A stretch of 64,000 nt of DNA from Pseudomonas moraviensis (GTDB lineage: Bacteria; Pseudomonadota; Gammaproteobacteria; Pseudomonadales; Pseudomonadaceae), in the NCBI RefSeq assembly GCF_900105805.1, contig NZ_LT629788.1, positions 5,874,501 through 5,938,500 of the forward strand. The letters run 5' to 3'. The translations under genes and the position numbers were made by a program. This document shows positions 63,897 to 64,000 of this stretch, piece after piece (the stretch's first letter is position 1; each line of letters starts with the position of its first letter). The notes under the pieces were generated by a model. That model was not told where the DNA came from and did not search any database. It saw only the letters and a program-made list of their open reading frames with translations.

Positions 63897-64000
63897 TGCT
63901 TACCTCCTTTCAACAGATTCTTGTAAAACAGATCATCTTGCTTGTCTGCAGCGGCAATGGCGTCTTTGGTGTAGAGCAAAGACTCATCGTCGCGAAGCTT
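63893..64000 (-). CDS. C-terminus of an unidentified gene (possible toxin)
   Basis: The last 35 codons of a minus-strand gene that enters from the right edge. The visible C-terminus is charged, with ALRD-less start KLRDDESLLYT, ADKQDDLFYKN and KGGKQ-stop. Too short to identify. It overlaps the small downstream gene by 4 nt and shares its lower GC content. Confidence 0.6.
   Translation of the reverse strand, partial: KLRDDESLLYTKDAIAAADKQDDLFYKNLLKGGKQ

Overview
The window is a chromosomal stretch of a fluorescent-group Pseudomonas. The evidence is the high GC content, the chain gatCAB / mreBCD-maf-rng-yhdP-nitrilase-tldD-darP-pmbA / fagA-fumC-orfX-sodA-ZIP / ptsO-rapZ-ptsN-hpf-rpoN-lptBAC-kdsC-kdsD / mlaFEDCB-ibaG-murA-hisGDC / algW-nif3-cysD-cysNC (as I remember it, nearly the P. 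aeruginosa PA4485-PA4442 order), and many REP-type inverted repeats beginning GTAGGAG or GTGGGAG. Species cannot be fixed from sequence alone. I see no rRNA, tRNA, CRISPR array, transposase or prophage.

Layout. 1-4.5 kb (minus): end of a Na+/Ca2+ antiporter, an RlpA-like lipoprotein, and the gatCAB amidotransferase. 4.7-18.2 kb (mostly plus): rod-shape genes mreBCD, Maf pyrophosphatase, RNase G, the giant AsmA-like YhdP, a nitrilase-family amidase, and the TldD/PmbA protease pair with darP convergent between them. 18.3-22.2 kb: a Fur-type iron-starvation operon (fagA, iron-free fumarase, orfX, Mn-SOD) and a ZIP transporter. 22.2-29.2 kb (minus): the nitrogen-PTS/rpoN cluster and the LPS export and Kdo genes. 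29.5-37.5 kb (plus): the Mla lipid-transport operon, ibaG, murA and histidine genes. 37.5-40.5 kb: a TonB-receptor/DUF4198 module interrupting the expected hisC-algW junction. 40.6-57 kb: algW, sulfate activation, acetate metabolism, peroxide and disulfide genes, and folX-folM. 57.1-60.0 kb: a putative blue-light module. 60.2-63.6 kb: a flavodoxin and three accessory metabolic enzymes. 63.6-64 kb: a low-GC gene pair with the layout of a toxin and its immunity protein.

The most interesting locus is 55.9-60.0 kb. A MerR-type regulator with a degenerate B12-binding domain (class II LitR-like) lies near a short LOV photoreceptor with its photoactive cysteine (C54) and a C-terminal coiled coil. 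A PilZ-like gene sits between them, and the folX-folM-monooxygenase genes are divergent from the regulator. In P. putida, class II LitR proteins and short LOV proteins are reported to act together in light-dependent transcription. The inference here is a compact light-sensing island linked to pterin chemistry and possibly c-di-GMP.

Other points worth attention: two genes with apparent ATT start codons (mreC and the antiporter), a 39-bp palindrome abutting the TonB-receptor start codon, a ~166-bp element with terminal inverted repeats after mreB, and a predicted leader between hisG and hisD that can sequester the hisD ribosome-binding site.
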